64,000 nucleotides of DNA, taken from NCBI GenBank assembly GCA_910589265.1, contig CAJUTQ010000101.1:1-64000 (forward strand). The letters run 5' to 3'. Source of the DNA: an uncultured Lachnospiraceae bacterium. GTDB taxonomy: Bacteria; Bacillota; Clostridia; Lachnospirales; Lachnospiraceae. The notes beneath the pieces are model-generated. The model saw only the letters and a program-made list of their open reading frames with translations. It was not told the DNA's origin and did no database searches. This document shows positions 52,174 to 60,629 of the stretch, in pieces (the stretch's first letter is position 1; each line of letters opens with the position of its first letter). A program made the position numbers and the translations under genes.

Positions 52174-52665
52174 CTATACCTTTTCTGAAACTGCTATCTT
52201 TCCCATTGCAACAATAACTCCATCCACCTTGACTTTTGATTCAATTAATGACAAATTCGCAAATTTATTCTTAACAATCACTTCTATTCTCATAGTATCT
52301 CCAGGCGTTACTTTTTTCATAAATTTCATTGTTTTTATTTCTACAAGATATCCAACATGTTCCTTTATCATTGCCTCCCATTTCTCTGGTGTTAATGGAG
52401 CATGATCATTTCTAACCTCTATACTTTCCATAAAGGATGCACAATACATAACTGCTGTTGTCTGGGCAATGGTTTCTACAATAAGAACACCTGGCAAAAT
52501 AGGCTCTGTAGAAAAATGTCCATTAAAAAAAGGCTCATCAATTGTTACATTTTTAATAGCAACAGCTCTTTTCCCAGCCTCACATTCAATAACTCTATCT
52601 ATCAGTAAAAAAGGAGAGCGATGGGGTAACATTTTCATTATTTCATTGATTGAATAACTTGACAT
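52174..52665 (-). CDS. FabZ-type 3-hydroxyacyl-ACP dehydratase (CylZ-like)
   Basis: The 163-residue hotdog dehydratase has catalytic His50 in FFNGHFSTEPILPGV and Glu64 in LIVETIAQ, with the conserved LPHRSPFLLIDRVIE start. It removes water after ketoreduction to leave a 2-enoyl chain. Because the cluster has no enoyl reductase, repeated cycles would give conjugated double bonds. Five bases separate it from the ACP gene. Its divergence from housekeeping FabZ (FSTEP for the usual FPxxP) and its context argue for a dedicated secondary-metabolism enzyme, cylZ position. Confidence 0.9.
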   Translation of the reverse strand: MSSYSINEIMKMLPHRSPFLLIDRVIECEAGKRAVAIKNVTIDEPFFNGHFSTEPILPGVLIVETIAQTTAVMYCASFMESIEVRNDHAPLTPEKWEAMIKEHVGYLVEIKTMKFMKKVTPGDTMRIEVIVKNKFANLSLIESKVKVDGVIVAMGKIAVSEKV

Positions 52666-52670
52666 GCCTA

Positions 52671-52958
52671 TTAATTATCCTCCAAACTTTCTTCTTGTAT
52701 AAAATCTGCCATTGCATTTACACTGCTAAATATTGACATATTATCATCTGTTACAGATATCTCAAAATGATCATAAATGCCTACAGCCAGCTCTAGCGCA
52801 TCAATAGAGTCCAATTCCAAACCTCTTCCAAAAATAGGTTGATCATTTGTAATAAAAGCTGGATCAATGTCTAAATCCAATTGTTTTACCATCATTTTTT
52901 TAATTTCTGTACAAATTTCCTCTCTTTGTTTTGCCTTTACAACGATTGCATTATCCAT
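52671..52958 (-). CDS. Dedicated acyl carrier protein (AcpC-like)
   Basis: The 95-residue acidic four-helix protein has its phosphopantetheine site at Ser51 in GLELDSIDALELA. LDLDIDPAFITNDQPIF before it and FEISVTDDNMSIFSSVNAMADFI after it are carrier-protein like. The LELDSIDALEL variant (Ile-Asp after Ser) is that of polyene/aryl-polyene and cyl carriers rather than fatty acid AcpP (DSLD). No phosphopantetheinyl transferase is encoded in the cluster, so a chromosomal AcpS/Sfp enzyme must load it. acpC position. Confidence 0.9.
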   Translation of the reverse strand: MDNAIVVKAKQREEICTEIKKMMVKQLDLDIDPAFITNDQPIFGRGLELDSIDALELAVGIYDHFEISVTDDNMSIFSSVNAMADFIQEESLEDN

Positions 52959-53005
52959 TTCTCTTTTCTCCTTGAATATTTTTACATTTTATATAAACTC
53001 CATTG

Positions 53006-53761
53006 TTAATTAATTAATCCTCCGTCCACAATGTGAACTTGTCCAGTTATATACTTTGCACTGTCTGAAGCTAGAAATACTACAGTTTTAGCAACATCCA
53101 AAGGCTCTCCAAAACGCTTTAAGGGGATATAATCCATATATGTTTCTTTTAATGACTTTCCCCCTTTTGCTTCTGTCATATCTGTCTCTATAAAACCTGG
53201 AGCAACTACATTACAGCGAATTCCATAGGAAGCATACTCCTTTGCTACTGACTTAGAAAAGGAAATAATTGCTCCTTTTGATGCTGCATAATTTGTCTGA
53301 CCCATTTGTCCTGTTATTCCACTTGTAGAAGAAATATTTATAATGCTTCCCTTTTTTTCTTTACACATCATTCTTAGCGCCTCTTGCGTAACTCTAAAGC
53401 ATCCTCCCATATTGGTATTTAATACATCAAAAAAGTTTTTTTCACTCATCATCATCAAAAATCCATCTTTAATAATTCCTGCATTATTTACAACAATGTG
53501 TAGCTGCCCAAATTCTTTTTTTATAATTTTAAACATGTCTTTCACATCTTTGCTATTTGACACATCTCCCTTAATCACTAATGCTTTTCTTCCTATTTGT
53601 TCTATTTCACTTTTTACCTCAAGTGCCTTTATTTCATTCGAACAATAATTGACAATAATATCAGCACCTTCTTTTGCCATTTCAAGTGCAATTGCCCTTC
53701 CCAATCCTCTTGCTGCACCTGTAACTAATGCAACTGTTCCTAATTCAAATAGCTTTCCCAT
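53006..53761 (-). CDS. FabG-type 3-oxoacyl-ACP reductase (CylG-like)
   Basis: The 251-residue short-chain dehydrogenase has the NAD(P) loop TGAARGLGRAIA (about 14-25), NNAG (92-95) and the catalytic Ser (about 145), Tyr158 and Lys162 in NYAASKGA. The C-terminal VVFLASDSAKYITGQVHIVDGG is typical of FabG. It reduces the beta-keto group after each extension. Its start lies 22 bases inside the malonyltransferase gene, indicating tight translational coupling; cylG position. Confidence 0.92.
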   Translation of the reverse strand: MGKLFELGTVALVTGAARGLGRAIALEMAKEGADIIVNYCSNEIKALEVKSEIEQIGRKALVIKGDVSNSKDVKDMFKIIKKEFGQLHIVVNNAGIIKDGFLMMMSEKNFFDVLNTNMGGCFRVTQEALRMMCKEKKGSIINISSTSGITGQMGQTNYAASKGAIISFSKSVAKEYASYGIRCNVVAPGFIETDMTEAKGGKSLKETYMDYIPLKRFGEPLDVAKTVVFLASDSAKYITGQVHIVDGGLIN

Positions 53762-54741
53762 AATTCTCTTTCAAATATCCTCTTCTCTACTATATGTTTC
53801 CTATTTTCATTTCCTATTTTCTCAATAGACTTTCTATTATCTGCTCTTAAAACTTTGATCAAGGGATGATCATTTTTAAAAAATCCTGCTAATGTATGCC
53901 CTGGTCCTACCTCAAATACTTTAGGCTCTTTTATTTTTATAATGTTCTCCATGGTAGCTATCCATTGCACTGGTTTATAACATTGATTTATCAGTTCTTC
54001 TTTTATAATTTTTTCATCGCTCAAATTTTCAAAGCATTTACCACTAGTATTTAAAATAATAGGAATATTTCCTTGCATGATTTTTACTTCTTGTATATAT
54101 TTTTGGAATTCTCCAGCCATGTCTTCTATAAGCATTGTATGAAATGGTAAACTTACAGACAATATTGATGCAGAATAGCCTGTCTCCCTGTCTATCCTTT
54201 CCTTAAACATAGAAACAGATTTTTTCGTGCCTCCTACAACAATTTGTTTACAAGAATTATATAAAGCGATGCTGATTACTTCCCCTGTTTCCTCTTGAAT
54301 CATTTGGCAATTCTTTTCAATATGCTTTATATCCATGTTGAGAGATTTCACCGCACATAGTCCACCTTGAACGTCAAGCTTTGACATCAAATCTGCCCTT
54401 TTCATAACTATTCTACATGCATTTTCAATATCCAAAATTCCTGACATAACAAGGGCTGCATACTGTCCTAAACTATGTCCCGCTACCATATGCGGGAATA
54501 TTCCAAAACTTTCCAAAATTTTTCCATATGCTAAATCCATTGCAAACATGACAACCTGTGTATTTTCTGTTTTTTTAAGCTCATCATTGGAAGACTTTTC
54601 AATTAGATTTACTATATCTTTTCCACTAATTTTAGAAACAATTTCAAATACTTTGTCTGCTGCTCTACAGGAATAAGCATTTAGGCTTTTTAGCATTTGA
54701 TTGCTCTGACTTCCCTGACCTGGGAATACAAACACATTCAT
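53740..54741 (-). CDS. FabD-type malonyl-CoA:ACP transacylase (CylD-like)
   Basis: The 333-residue enzyme loads malonyl units on the carrier protein. It has FVFPGQGSQ at the N-terminus, the nucleophile elbow GHSLG with Ser90, and catalytic His201 in SLPFHTMLIEDMA. The C-terminal VFEVGPGHTLAGFFKN is normal for the family. It lies second in the operon, three bases after the thioesterase stop, at the cylD position. Confidence 0.92.
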   Translation of the reverse strand: MNVFVFPGQGSQSNQMLKSLNAYSCRAADKVFEIVSKISGKDIVNLIEKSSNDELKKTENTQVVMFAMDLAYGKILESFGIFPHMVAGHSLGQYAALVMSGILDIENACRIVMKRADLMSKLDVQGGLCAVKSLNMDIKHIEKNCQMIQEETGEVISIALYNSCKQIVVGGTKKSVSMFKERIDRETGYSASILSVSLPFHTMLIEDMAGEFQKYIQEVKIMQGNIPIILNTSGKCFENLSDEKIIKEELINQCYKPVQWIATMENIIKIKEPKVFEVGPGHTLAGFFKNDHPLIKVLRADNRKSIEKIGNENRKHIVEKRIFERELWESYLN

Positions 54742-54744
54742 ACT

Positions 54745-55179
54745 TTATTCCTTTCTACTTAAATATTTTTCAATTACCTGTTTCAAATTAGGGGATAAAT
54801 TCATTATCATTCCCCGCTTGTCTGAGCAAATAGATACTTGTGTCTTTGCTCTTGCATATTCTATTCCTGTTATTGCATCTGTTACTACATGTTTAAATGC
54901 AAATTTAGCAACGATTGGTTTTTTTAGTTGTGTTTTGATAATTAATTCCGTCCCTAGTGGTATTGGTCTAATAAATTTACACTCTGCCTCAATAACAGGA
55001 AAAAAATAGCTGTCGTTATTCGAAGCTTCTTCCTTCATACATTCCATGATTTTAGCTTCTTTTGCTATTTTAAACCGCGCCTGCTCAAACCAAATAAAAT
55101 ATTTTGAATTATGTACAATCCCGGCTGGATCACATTCATAAAACTCTGCAATATGCCTATCATGTAACCAAATGCTCAT
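54745..55179 (-). CDS. Hotdog acyl thioesterase, first gene of the cyl-like operon
   Basis: The 144-residue YbgC/4HBT-type protein carries FYECDPAGIVHNSKYFIWFEQARFKIAKEA with catalytic Asp17, plus FIRPIPLGTELIIKTQLKKP. It is a paralogue of the last gene of the operon (shared ECDP..IVHNS.YF.WFE). Two thioesterases suggest one releases the finished chain and the other proofreads or trims stalled intermediates; which does what is not visible. A consensus-like promoter lies 39-67 bases upstream. Confidence 0.87.
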   Translation of the reverse strand: MSIWLHDRHIAEFYECDPAGIVHNSKYFIWFEQARFKIAKEAKIMECMKEEASNNDSYFFPVIEAECKFIRPIPLGTELIIKTQLKKPIVAKFAFKHVVTDAITGIEYARAKTQVSICSDKRGMIMNLSPNLKQVIEKYLSRKE

Positions 55180-55217
55180 CCTTCATCTATCCTTTTTTCT
55201 TTATTTCCTTATTTTTA

Positions 55218-55246
55218 ATACTATCAACCTTGTTGTTCTTTTTCAA
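55218..55246 (-). promoter_or_regulatory. Promoter of the cyl-like operon
   Basis: On the minus strand TTGAAA (55241-55246) and TAGTAT (55218-55223) are exactly 17 bases apart. Just upstream lie two TGTCC half-sites one helical turn apart (in TTGTCCTTTATGTGTCCC, about 55249-55266), a possible activator site. The rest of the 305-base divergent region is over three-quarters A/T with no other feature seen. Confidence 0.55.
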
Positions 55247-55484
55247 TATGGGACACATAAAGGACAATTTTTTTGAATAATTTACATTATCTGTCTTTTA
55301 TTTCCTTGTTATTGTAAAATATAACTATTTTTTACTCTCTTTTACTATACTTTATTATAGTTTTTGTTTAAATTACTAAAATACTAAAAAAAGTAGTTGC
55401 CAAGTATTAACATTTTTTTTATTATAATATTAATTTATAATATAAAATTTTTAATTTATCATTGGATATTATGAGGTAAAATTT

Positions 55485-56225
55485 ATGATTCAAATAGCTA
55501 TTTGTAACAATTATGAGGAAGATATTAAAAAAGTTAAAAATCTCATCGTAGAATATATGGAAAATAAAAATATGCTTTATAATATCAGCATATTTTTATC
55601 AGGAGAAAGATTAGTAAATTCTAATCAGAAATTTGATATTATATATTTGGACATCCTTTTAAAAGCAAAGATCAATGGTATTACTACTGGAAAAATCATA
55701 CGTAATAATGACAGAATGACAAAAATTATTTATATTACACACCTCCCTTCTTATTTGGAAGAGGCAATTAATGATGTTCATGCCTTTGCTTATTTGGAAA
55801 AACCACTACAAAAAAATAAGTTTATAAAGCAGCTGAAAGATGCTCTATATCAATTTGAAGAGGAAACTGCTATAACTGCTTTTCAAATTATGGAAATTAC
55901 AAAAGAGGGATATATAGATAAAGTGATAAAAGAATTTAATATTGAAGATATTTATTACTTCGAATATATTAATCGAAAAATTAAAATTAAGTCTAAAGAC
56001 GGGGAATATTATTTCTTAGGTCAAATGAAATCCTTAAAAGATAAAATGTCCAAATATCCCTTTGAAAGTTGTCATCAAAATTATTTAATTCAATTAAAAT
56101 ATGCAAAAAAAATAAAAGGATATAATTTATATTTAATAAATGGAGATACCATACCTATATCTCAGAAAAAAGCTTCTTCTTTTCGGCAAAAATTATTTGA
56201 GTATATGAAAGTAAATCGTTCCTAA
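55485..56225 (+). CDS. LytTR-family response regulator, divergent from the polyene operon
   Basis: The 246-residue protein has a receiver domain (about 1-120) with Asp56 in IIYLDILLKAKINGI and Lys in FAYLEKPLQKNKFIKQL. The LytTR DNA-binding domain (about 140-243) reads IEDIYYFEYINRKIKIKSKDGEYYFLGQMKSLKDKM and FESCHQNYLIQLKYAKKIKGYNLYLINGDTIPISQKK. It resembles AgrA/ComE-type regulators of quorum-sensing and bacteriocin clusters. No histidine kinase or peptide gene is adjacent. Divergent placement makes it the likely regulator of the operon. It is very AT-rich, like the operon. Confidence 0.9.
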   Translation: MIQIAICNNYEEDIKKVKNLIVEYMENKNMLYNISIFLSGERLVNSNQKFDIIYLDILLKAKINGITTGKIIRNNDRMTKIIYITHLPSYLEEAINDVHAFAYLEKPLQKNKFIKQLKDALYQFEEETAITAFQIMEITKEGYIDKVIKEFNIEDIYYFEYINRKIKIKSKDGEYYFLGQMKSLKDKMSKYPFESCHQNYLIQLKYAKKIKGYNLYLINGDTIPISQKKASSFRQKLFEYMKVNRS

Positions 56226-56246
56226 ACTAACCCTCTTTTAACGATA

Positions 56247-56275
56247 TTGACTTTTTTTTCTTTTCATGCTATACT
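56247..56275 (+). promoter_or_regulatory. Sigma-A promoter of queT
   Basis: TTGACT (56247-56252) and TATACT (56270-56275) with a 17-base spacer. Confidence 0.8.
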
Positions 56276-56316
56276 AAATTAGTCTGAATTCCTTATTTGG
56301 TTTTCAGCCATTACTA

Positions 56317-56356
56317 ACGTCAGTTCGAGACCTTCCTGACGTAAAACAAAACTAAA
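56317..56356 (+). promoter_or_regulatory. PreQ1-I riboswitch
   Basis: A stem ACGTCAG/CTGACGT closes a 12-base loop TTCGAGACCTTC, followed by the A-rich tail AAAACAAAACTAA that runs into AAGGAG. This is the H-type pseudoknot layout of preQ1-I aptamers: the tail folds into the loop and binding hides the ribosome site. It sits directly ahead of queT, a known target. Confidence 0.85.
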
Positions 56357-56367
56357 GGAGAAGAAAA

Positions 56368-56877
56368 ATGCAAAGAAAAAAACTGTTATTTACTACTCAA
56401 GCTGCTATGATTGCAGCTCTCTATGTGATCCTCACTTATTTAGCTGCAGCCTTTGGCCTAAGTTCAGGAGCTGTCCAAATCCGCTTCTCAGAAGCTTTGA
56501 CAGTTCTTCCCTTTTTTACCCCATCAGCCATACCGGGGCTTTTTATAGGCTGTCTTCTTAGTAATCTATTGACTGGGGCCTGTCTGATAGATATTATTTT
56601 CGGCAGTTTGGCAACCTTAGGAGCAGCCTATATCTCCTATAGAATTCGCCGTTTTCCCTTTTTAGTCCCCATACCTCCCATTGCCGTCAATACAATCGTT
56701 ATTCCTTTTGTACTTAAATATGGTTATGGCATGACAGAAAACGCCATTCCTTATATGATGCTCACAGTGGGCGCTGGGGAAATTATTTCCTGTGGAATAT
56801 TAGGTACTTGCCTTTTGATGATTCTAAAGCGTTATCCCCTTAAAATATTTTATATATTTGATGGGCATTCCCTTTAA
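56368..56877 (+). CDS. queT: QueT-family queuosine-precursor ECF transporter substrate component
   Basis: The 169-residue membrane protein has about six helices and the QueT pattern: TTQAAMIAALYVILTYLAAAFGLSSGAVQIRFSEALTVLPFF (about 8-49), IPGLFIGCLLSNLLTGACLIDIIFGSLATLGAA (about 53-85) and a C-terminal helix (GEIISCGILGTCLLMIL). QueT is the S-component that brings queuine/preQ1 precursors to the shared ECF module. The preQ1-I riboswitch in its leader is strong independent support. No queuosine biosynthesis genes are in view. Confidence 0.95.
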   Translation: MQRKKLLFTTQAAMIAALYVILTYLAAAFGLSSGAVQIRFSEALTVLPFFTPSAIPGLFIGCLLSNLLTGACLIDIIFGSLATLGAAYISYRIRRFPFLVPIPPIAVNTIVIPFVLKYGYGMTENAIPYMMLTVGAGEIISCGILGTCLLMILKRYPLKIFYIFDGHSL

Positions 56878-56880
56878 AAT

Positions 56881-56908
56881 AGGTATGCCGGATAACTCCG
56901 GCATACCT
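56881..56908. terminator. Terminator hairpin between queT and the M29 peptidase gene
   Basis: A perfect 12-bp stem AGGTATGCCGGA/TCCGGCATACCT with a 4-base loop lies four bases after queT and between convergent genes. T-runs are weak on both sides, slightly better on the minus strand. Confidence 0.65.
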
Positions 56909-56939
56909 AAGTAATTTAAATAATCTTTGGAATCCCCTT

Positions 56940-58055
56940 TCATATCAAATGTTCAGGATTTAAACATTCCAGATCTTGTCCTACAAATCTTCCATCTTTT
57001 CGAATAAGAACATCATCAAAATAAATCTCTCCCCCTCCCCACTCTTTTGTCTGAATGCATACCAAGTCCCAATGTATGGAAGACTCATTTCCATTTGGCG
57101 CAACATCATAGCAATTTCCTGGGGTAAAATGGAATGAACCCATAATCTTTTCATCAAATAATGTGTCCTTCATAGGATTTAAAATATAAGGATTTACTCC
57201 AATAGCAAATTCTCCAATGTATCTTGCTCCTTGATCTGTATCAAATACTTTATTTATTTTTTCTGTATCGTTTGCCGTAGCTTTTACAATTTTACCATCT
57301 TTAAATTCCACACAAATGTTCTCATAAGTGAATCCCTGATAAATGGAAGGCGCATTATACGTCAAAATTCCGTTTACGGAATTTTTTACTGGGGCTGTAA
57401 ATACTTCTCCGTCAGGAATATTCATCTGCCCTGCACAGGCTATGGAAGGGATATCTTTTATAGAAAATGTCAGATCCGTACCAGGCCCTGTTATATGCAC
57501 TTTATCAGTCCTATCCATGTAATTTACTAAATGTTTCATAGCCTTATCCATTTTTCCGTAATCCAAATTGCACACATTAAAATAAAAATCCTCAAATGCT
57601 TCTGTACTGCAACCTGCCAGCTGTGCCATCGATTCACTAGGATAACGTAAAACTACCCATCTTGTTTTTGGCACTCGAATTTTATGATGAACTGGAGTAA
57701 CATATAATTTTTCATACATCTCCATTTTCTGAGGAGGAACATCGGATAATTCTGTTACATTACTGGATCCTCTAACTGCAATATAGCAATCCATCTTTGA
57801 CATTTCTAATGCGTCTGTCTTGGCCATAATATTTAACTGTTCTTCCTTACACTCAAGGAGCATCTCCCTTTGAATTTTTTGTCCTGTATAGTGGGGAAAG
57901 GGAATTCCTCCTGCCTGATATACTTCTTTTATTAGCTGTCTAGCAATTTCCTCTGTTTCTTCTCCCAAATAATGAATATATACCTTATCTCCTTCTTTAA
58001 CTTCGCATGAATAATTTACCAAATTATGTGCCAATATTTTCACTCTTTCATCCAT
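56940..58055 (-). CDS. M29-family aminopeptidase
   Basis: The 371-residue cytoplasmic metallopeptidase matches the AmpS/PepS/AmpT family. It has NLVNYSCEVKEGDKVYIHYLGEETEEIARQLIKEVYQAGG at the N-terminus. The metal-binding domain contains MNIPDGEVFTAPVKNSVNG (about 217-235), ARYIGEFAIGVNPYI, GSFHFTPGNCYDVAPNGNESSIHWDLV (about 312-338) and a final EIYFDDVLIRKDGRFV. It removes N-terminal residues from peptides, probably in peptide turnover. It stands alone between convergent queT and a large unknown. Confidence 0.93.
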   Translation of the reverse strand: MDERVKILAHNLVNYSCEVKEGDKVYIHYLGEETEEIARQLIKEVYQAGGIPFPHYTGQKIQREMLLECKEEQLNIMAKTDALEMSKMDCYIAVRGSSNVTELSDVPPQKMEMYEKLYVTPVHHKIRVPKTRWVVLRYPSESMAQLAGCSTEAFEDFYFNVCNLDYGKMDKAMKHLVNYMDRTDKVHITGPGTDLTFSIKDIPSIACAGQMNIPDGEVFTAPVKNSVNGILTYNAPSIYQGFTYENICVEFKDGKIVKATANDTEKINKVFDTDQGARYIGEFAIGVNPYILNPMKDTLFDEKIMGSFHFTPGNCYDVAPNGNESSIHWDLVCIQTKEWGGGEIYFDDVLIRKDGRFVGQDLECLNPEHLI

Positions 58056-58088
58056 ATCTTTTTCCTTCTTTCTCTTTCATTTCTAATT

Positions 58089-60605
58089 TTAATCTTTCAT
58101 TACATAAGTTATAAATTCATTCCCTGCCTGTTGGAACCACTCTGTAGAATCATTCATTCCTTTTATATTGATTTTTCCATAAAAAGGCTCAAAAACAATC
58201 GTATTTTTTTCATCATACCCAATAATTAATACAGAATTTCCTTCTGGGTCCTTGGCTAAAACAGGATAATCTTTGCTTACATAGTATAAAACTGCTTCTA
58301 GACTACATCCTGTTAAGTTTAGCACATCTGCCGCTAGGTTTTCTTGCAAAATGGATATGGCATCCTGACCATTTTCCAAAAGAGATGAACTGTTTCGCAT
58401 TACTTTCTCATTCTTAAGTATAACATCCAAACATACCGATAGGGAATTTCTTTCTTCTGTTATTTCCTCTTCTTCAATTCCTTGTATCCGTGTTCTCGTT
58501 TTTCTGTCTCCTCTGGCAAAAATATATCTCCCATCATCTCCCACTGCCAGTCCAACCTTTTCCATAGCGGCATTTACTGCTAATCTAGCTTCTGAATACA
58601 CTCCTTCCAGTCCATCTTTTCCATAAACATAATACTGTTCCTCCATTATGGTATCTGATTTTAAAGACAATTCCCTTCCGCCTTCATATAAAATTTCTTT
58701 AGGTGTTAATAATTTTAAGTTTTCTTTATTAATATTATTTTCTAAAGCAATTTGTACAATCTTTTCTTTATCGCCAGAAACTGCTACATGAATTTTATTT
58801 TTTCCCATTTTTTCAGGAACATTATTCATAATTTGGGCATCCTGTACAGGAATATAAGTCCCGCTGTCCTGGTCCTTGCGGACTCTTTTCAAATTAATAG
58901 CATTCTCATTGATTTGTGCATCTGTAATATATATGCCCTCCTCCTTGTTTGTCTTTAATATATTTCCTTCTCTATCCTCTATACATACCATATACATGGG
59001 GGAAGACAAAACTCCTGGATTCTCCTTTTGTCTTTCTTCATCTTTTGCAATTCCATAAATAATATCCTCATTCATGAATCCTAAAGGTACAATCCATTCT
59101 TCCTCTTTTGCTGTAATGTCCAGCTTATTCCCACTATTTAAATCAATCACTTCAACATTTCTTCCCTTTTGCCAAGCAATCATTGTATTTTCATCGGATA
59201 TTACAAATTTACCTTCCACTAAGCTGGATACTACTGTTGAATATTTTTTTTGATTTAAATCCACTTTGAAAATCGTTCCGTCTAAAAGTAAGTACAGCTC
59301 ATTTTGACTATTTACATAAGAAAGTTTTTCTATATTATGTTTTAGCAACTGATATGACCTTGTATAAGGCAAAAAAACCTCTTCTTCAATGGTATTTACA
59401 TTTGCATCATAATAATATACAGCAACACCAACCCTCCCCTCCCTTCTTCCTCTTCCCATATAACCATATACAAGAAATCTTGTATTCCCTGTCTCATCAA
59501 TAGAAATAACTTTATAAGAAAATTCTTGTCTTAGTGTACGAATATCATTATTTTCTTTATCGTAAAACCCATATAATCTTGCTAAGTTTCCTTGATCATT
59601 TTGATACCAGTACAAAATCCCTTCTTGTTCAAAGACAATGACATTTCCACTGCTATTTTCTTCTATTTTTTTATTTGGATTTGTAATTCCCAGTACTATT
59701 TTATTATTTGCAAAAGAATCTATGGACATTGGATTAAAATACTGGTCCATGGAACGTTGGAAATCCAATAGGTAAATACGCTCTTTCGTATAACGTAGCC
59801 GGTAATATTCCCTCACCTGAAAATACTCCTTAAAATGTTCATTGTCAATAGAAACAATATAAGCTGTTTCTATTGTTGCAATGGAAGGATTCATTTCTTT
59901 AATCTTTATCTCTGTTCTGGTCTCCTTTTTAGGATTTAATTCTCCCCAAGTAATCTGATTAAAACTAGAATGGATTGTTACCTTGCTAAAAGTACTATTG
60001 TCACCTAGTTCATTGGATTCCAAATAAGTAACTAATTCCTTAGCCTCTGACTTATCAAAGGTTTTTTCTCCAAAATTTTTCACATATTCAATATTTTCTT
60101 CCCCATGAATCTCTGTTTCTGTAATGATTCTCGTATAAAAATATATTACTTTGCCTTCTTCTGTAGTAAAGATAATTTTCAGTAAATATTCTGTGTTTGG
60201 GCTAATTAAATCCTTAATATTTAATATTGCTTCTATCCTATCTCCCTGATCTACGTAATTATAAACTTCTGTGCTTTCTACAAGTCTCTTCATATCCAGA
60301 CTCCGTACCTCATAAGAAAGGGCTTTCATCCTTGTCCCCATTTTATCAATGACAATAGGCAGACTTCTATTTTCAGGGAGAGGAGTCAATGTATCCCTTA
60401 AATAACTCCCTTCCATTTCGTTCTCATAGCCAAATAGAGCATTCACCATCTCATGTCCGATTTCCATATGTATTACTGGAAAAGTGGCCTGTCCCATTTC
60501 TACTGTTAAATCTGTACTTCCCTTATTCAAAAGCATACTCCAGATAAAAAGTGAAATCAAAAAGACGCAAATGCATATTGGCAATTTTAGCAACATTTTT
60601 CTCAA
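58089..60605 (-). CDS. Large exported protein of unknown function with a C39-like end
   Basis: I keep a TTG start at 60605, since AAGGGGGG lies 7 bases upstream; the ATG three codons on is the alternative. The 838-residue protein has one N-terminal anchor helix (LPICICVFLISLFIWSML) and then a long beta-rich extracellular part with repeated strand-turn units (about 320-600) suggestive of a propeller. The last 110 residues resemble a papain-like C39 domain: SVCLDVILKNEKVMRNSSSLLENG and YPVLAKDPEGNSVLIIGYDEKNTIVFEPFYG. The His expected before the GYD strand is replaced, so it may be inactive. I do not recognise a named family. Confidence 0.65.
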   Translation of the reverse strand: MRKMLLKLPICICVFLISLFIWSMLLNKGSTDLTVEMGQATFPVIHMEIGHEMVNALFGYENEMEGSYLRDTLTPLPENRSLPIVIDKMGTRMKALSYEVRSLDMKRLVESTEVYNYVDQGDRIEAILNIKDLISPNTEYLLKIIFTTEEGKVIYFYTRIITETEIHGEENIEYVKNFGEKTFDKSEAKELVTYLESNELGDNSTFSKVTIHSSFNQITWGELNPKKETRTEIKIKEMNPSIATIETAYIVSIDNEHFKEYFQVREYYRLRYTKERIYLLDFQRSMDQYFNPMSIDSFANNKIVLGITNPNKKIEENSSGNVIVFEQEGILYWYQNDQGNLARLYGFYDKENNDIRTLRQEFSYKVISIDETGNTRFLVYGYMGRGRREGRVGVAVYYYDANVNTIEEEVFLPYTRSYQLLKHNIEKLSYVNSQNELYLLLDGTIFKVDLNQKKYSTVVSSLVEGKFVISDENTMIAWQKGRNVEVIDLNSGNKLDITAKEEEWIVPLGFMNEDIIYGIAKDEERQKENPGVLSSPMYMVCIEDREGNILKTNKEEGIYITDAQINENAINLKRVRKDQDSGTYIPVQDAQIMNNVPEKMGKNKIHVAVSGDKEKIVQIALENNINKENLKLLTPKEILYEGGRELSLKSDTIMEEQYYVYGKDGLEGVYSEARLAVNAAMEKVGLAVGDDGRYIFARGDRKTRTRIQGIEEEEITEERNSLSVCLDVILKNEKVMRNSSSLLENGQDAISILQENLAADVLNLTGCSLEAVLYYVSKDYPVLAKDPEGNSVLIIGYDEKNTIVFEPFYGKINIKGMNDSTEWFQQAGNEFITYVMKD

Positions 60606-60629
60606 TTTATGCCCCCCTTTTTCCTATAC

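Noticed and set aside
46316..55179. Housekeeping fatty acid synthase operon
   Set aside because: There is no fabH, enoyl reductase or acetyl-CoA carboxylase, but there are a chain-length factor, an ABC exporter, a GcvT-like gene and two thioesterases. That set does not fit primary metabolism.
46316..55179. Aryl polyene cluster of the Gram-negative type
   Set aside because: No ammonia-lyase, glycolipid acyltransferase or outer-membrane genes are present, while gene order follows the Gram-positive cyl operon.
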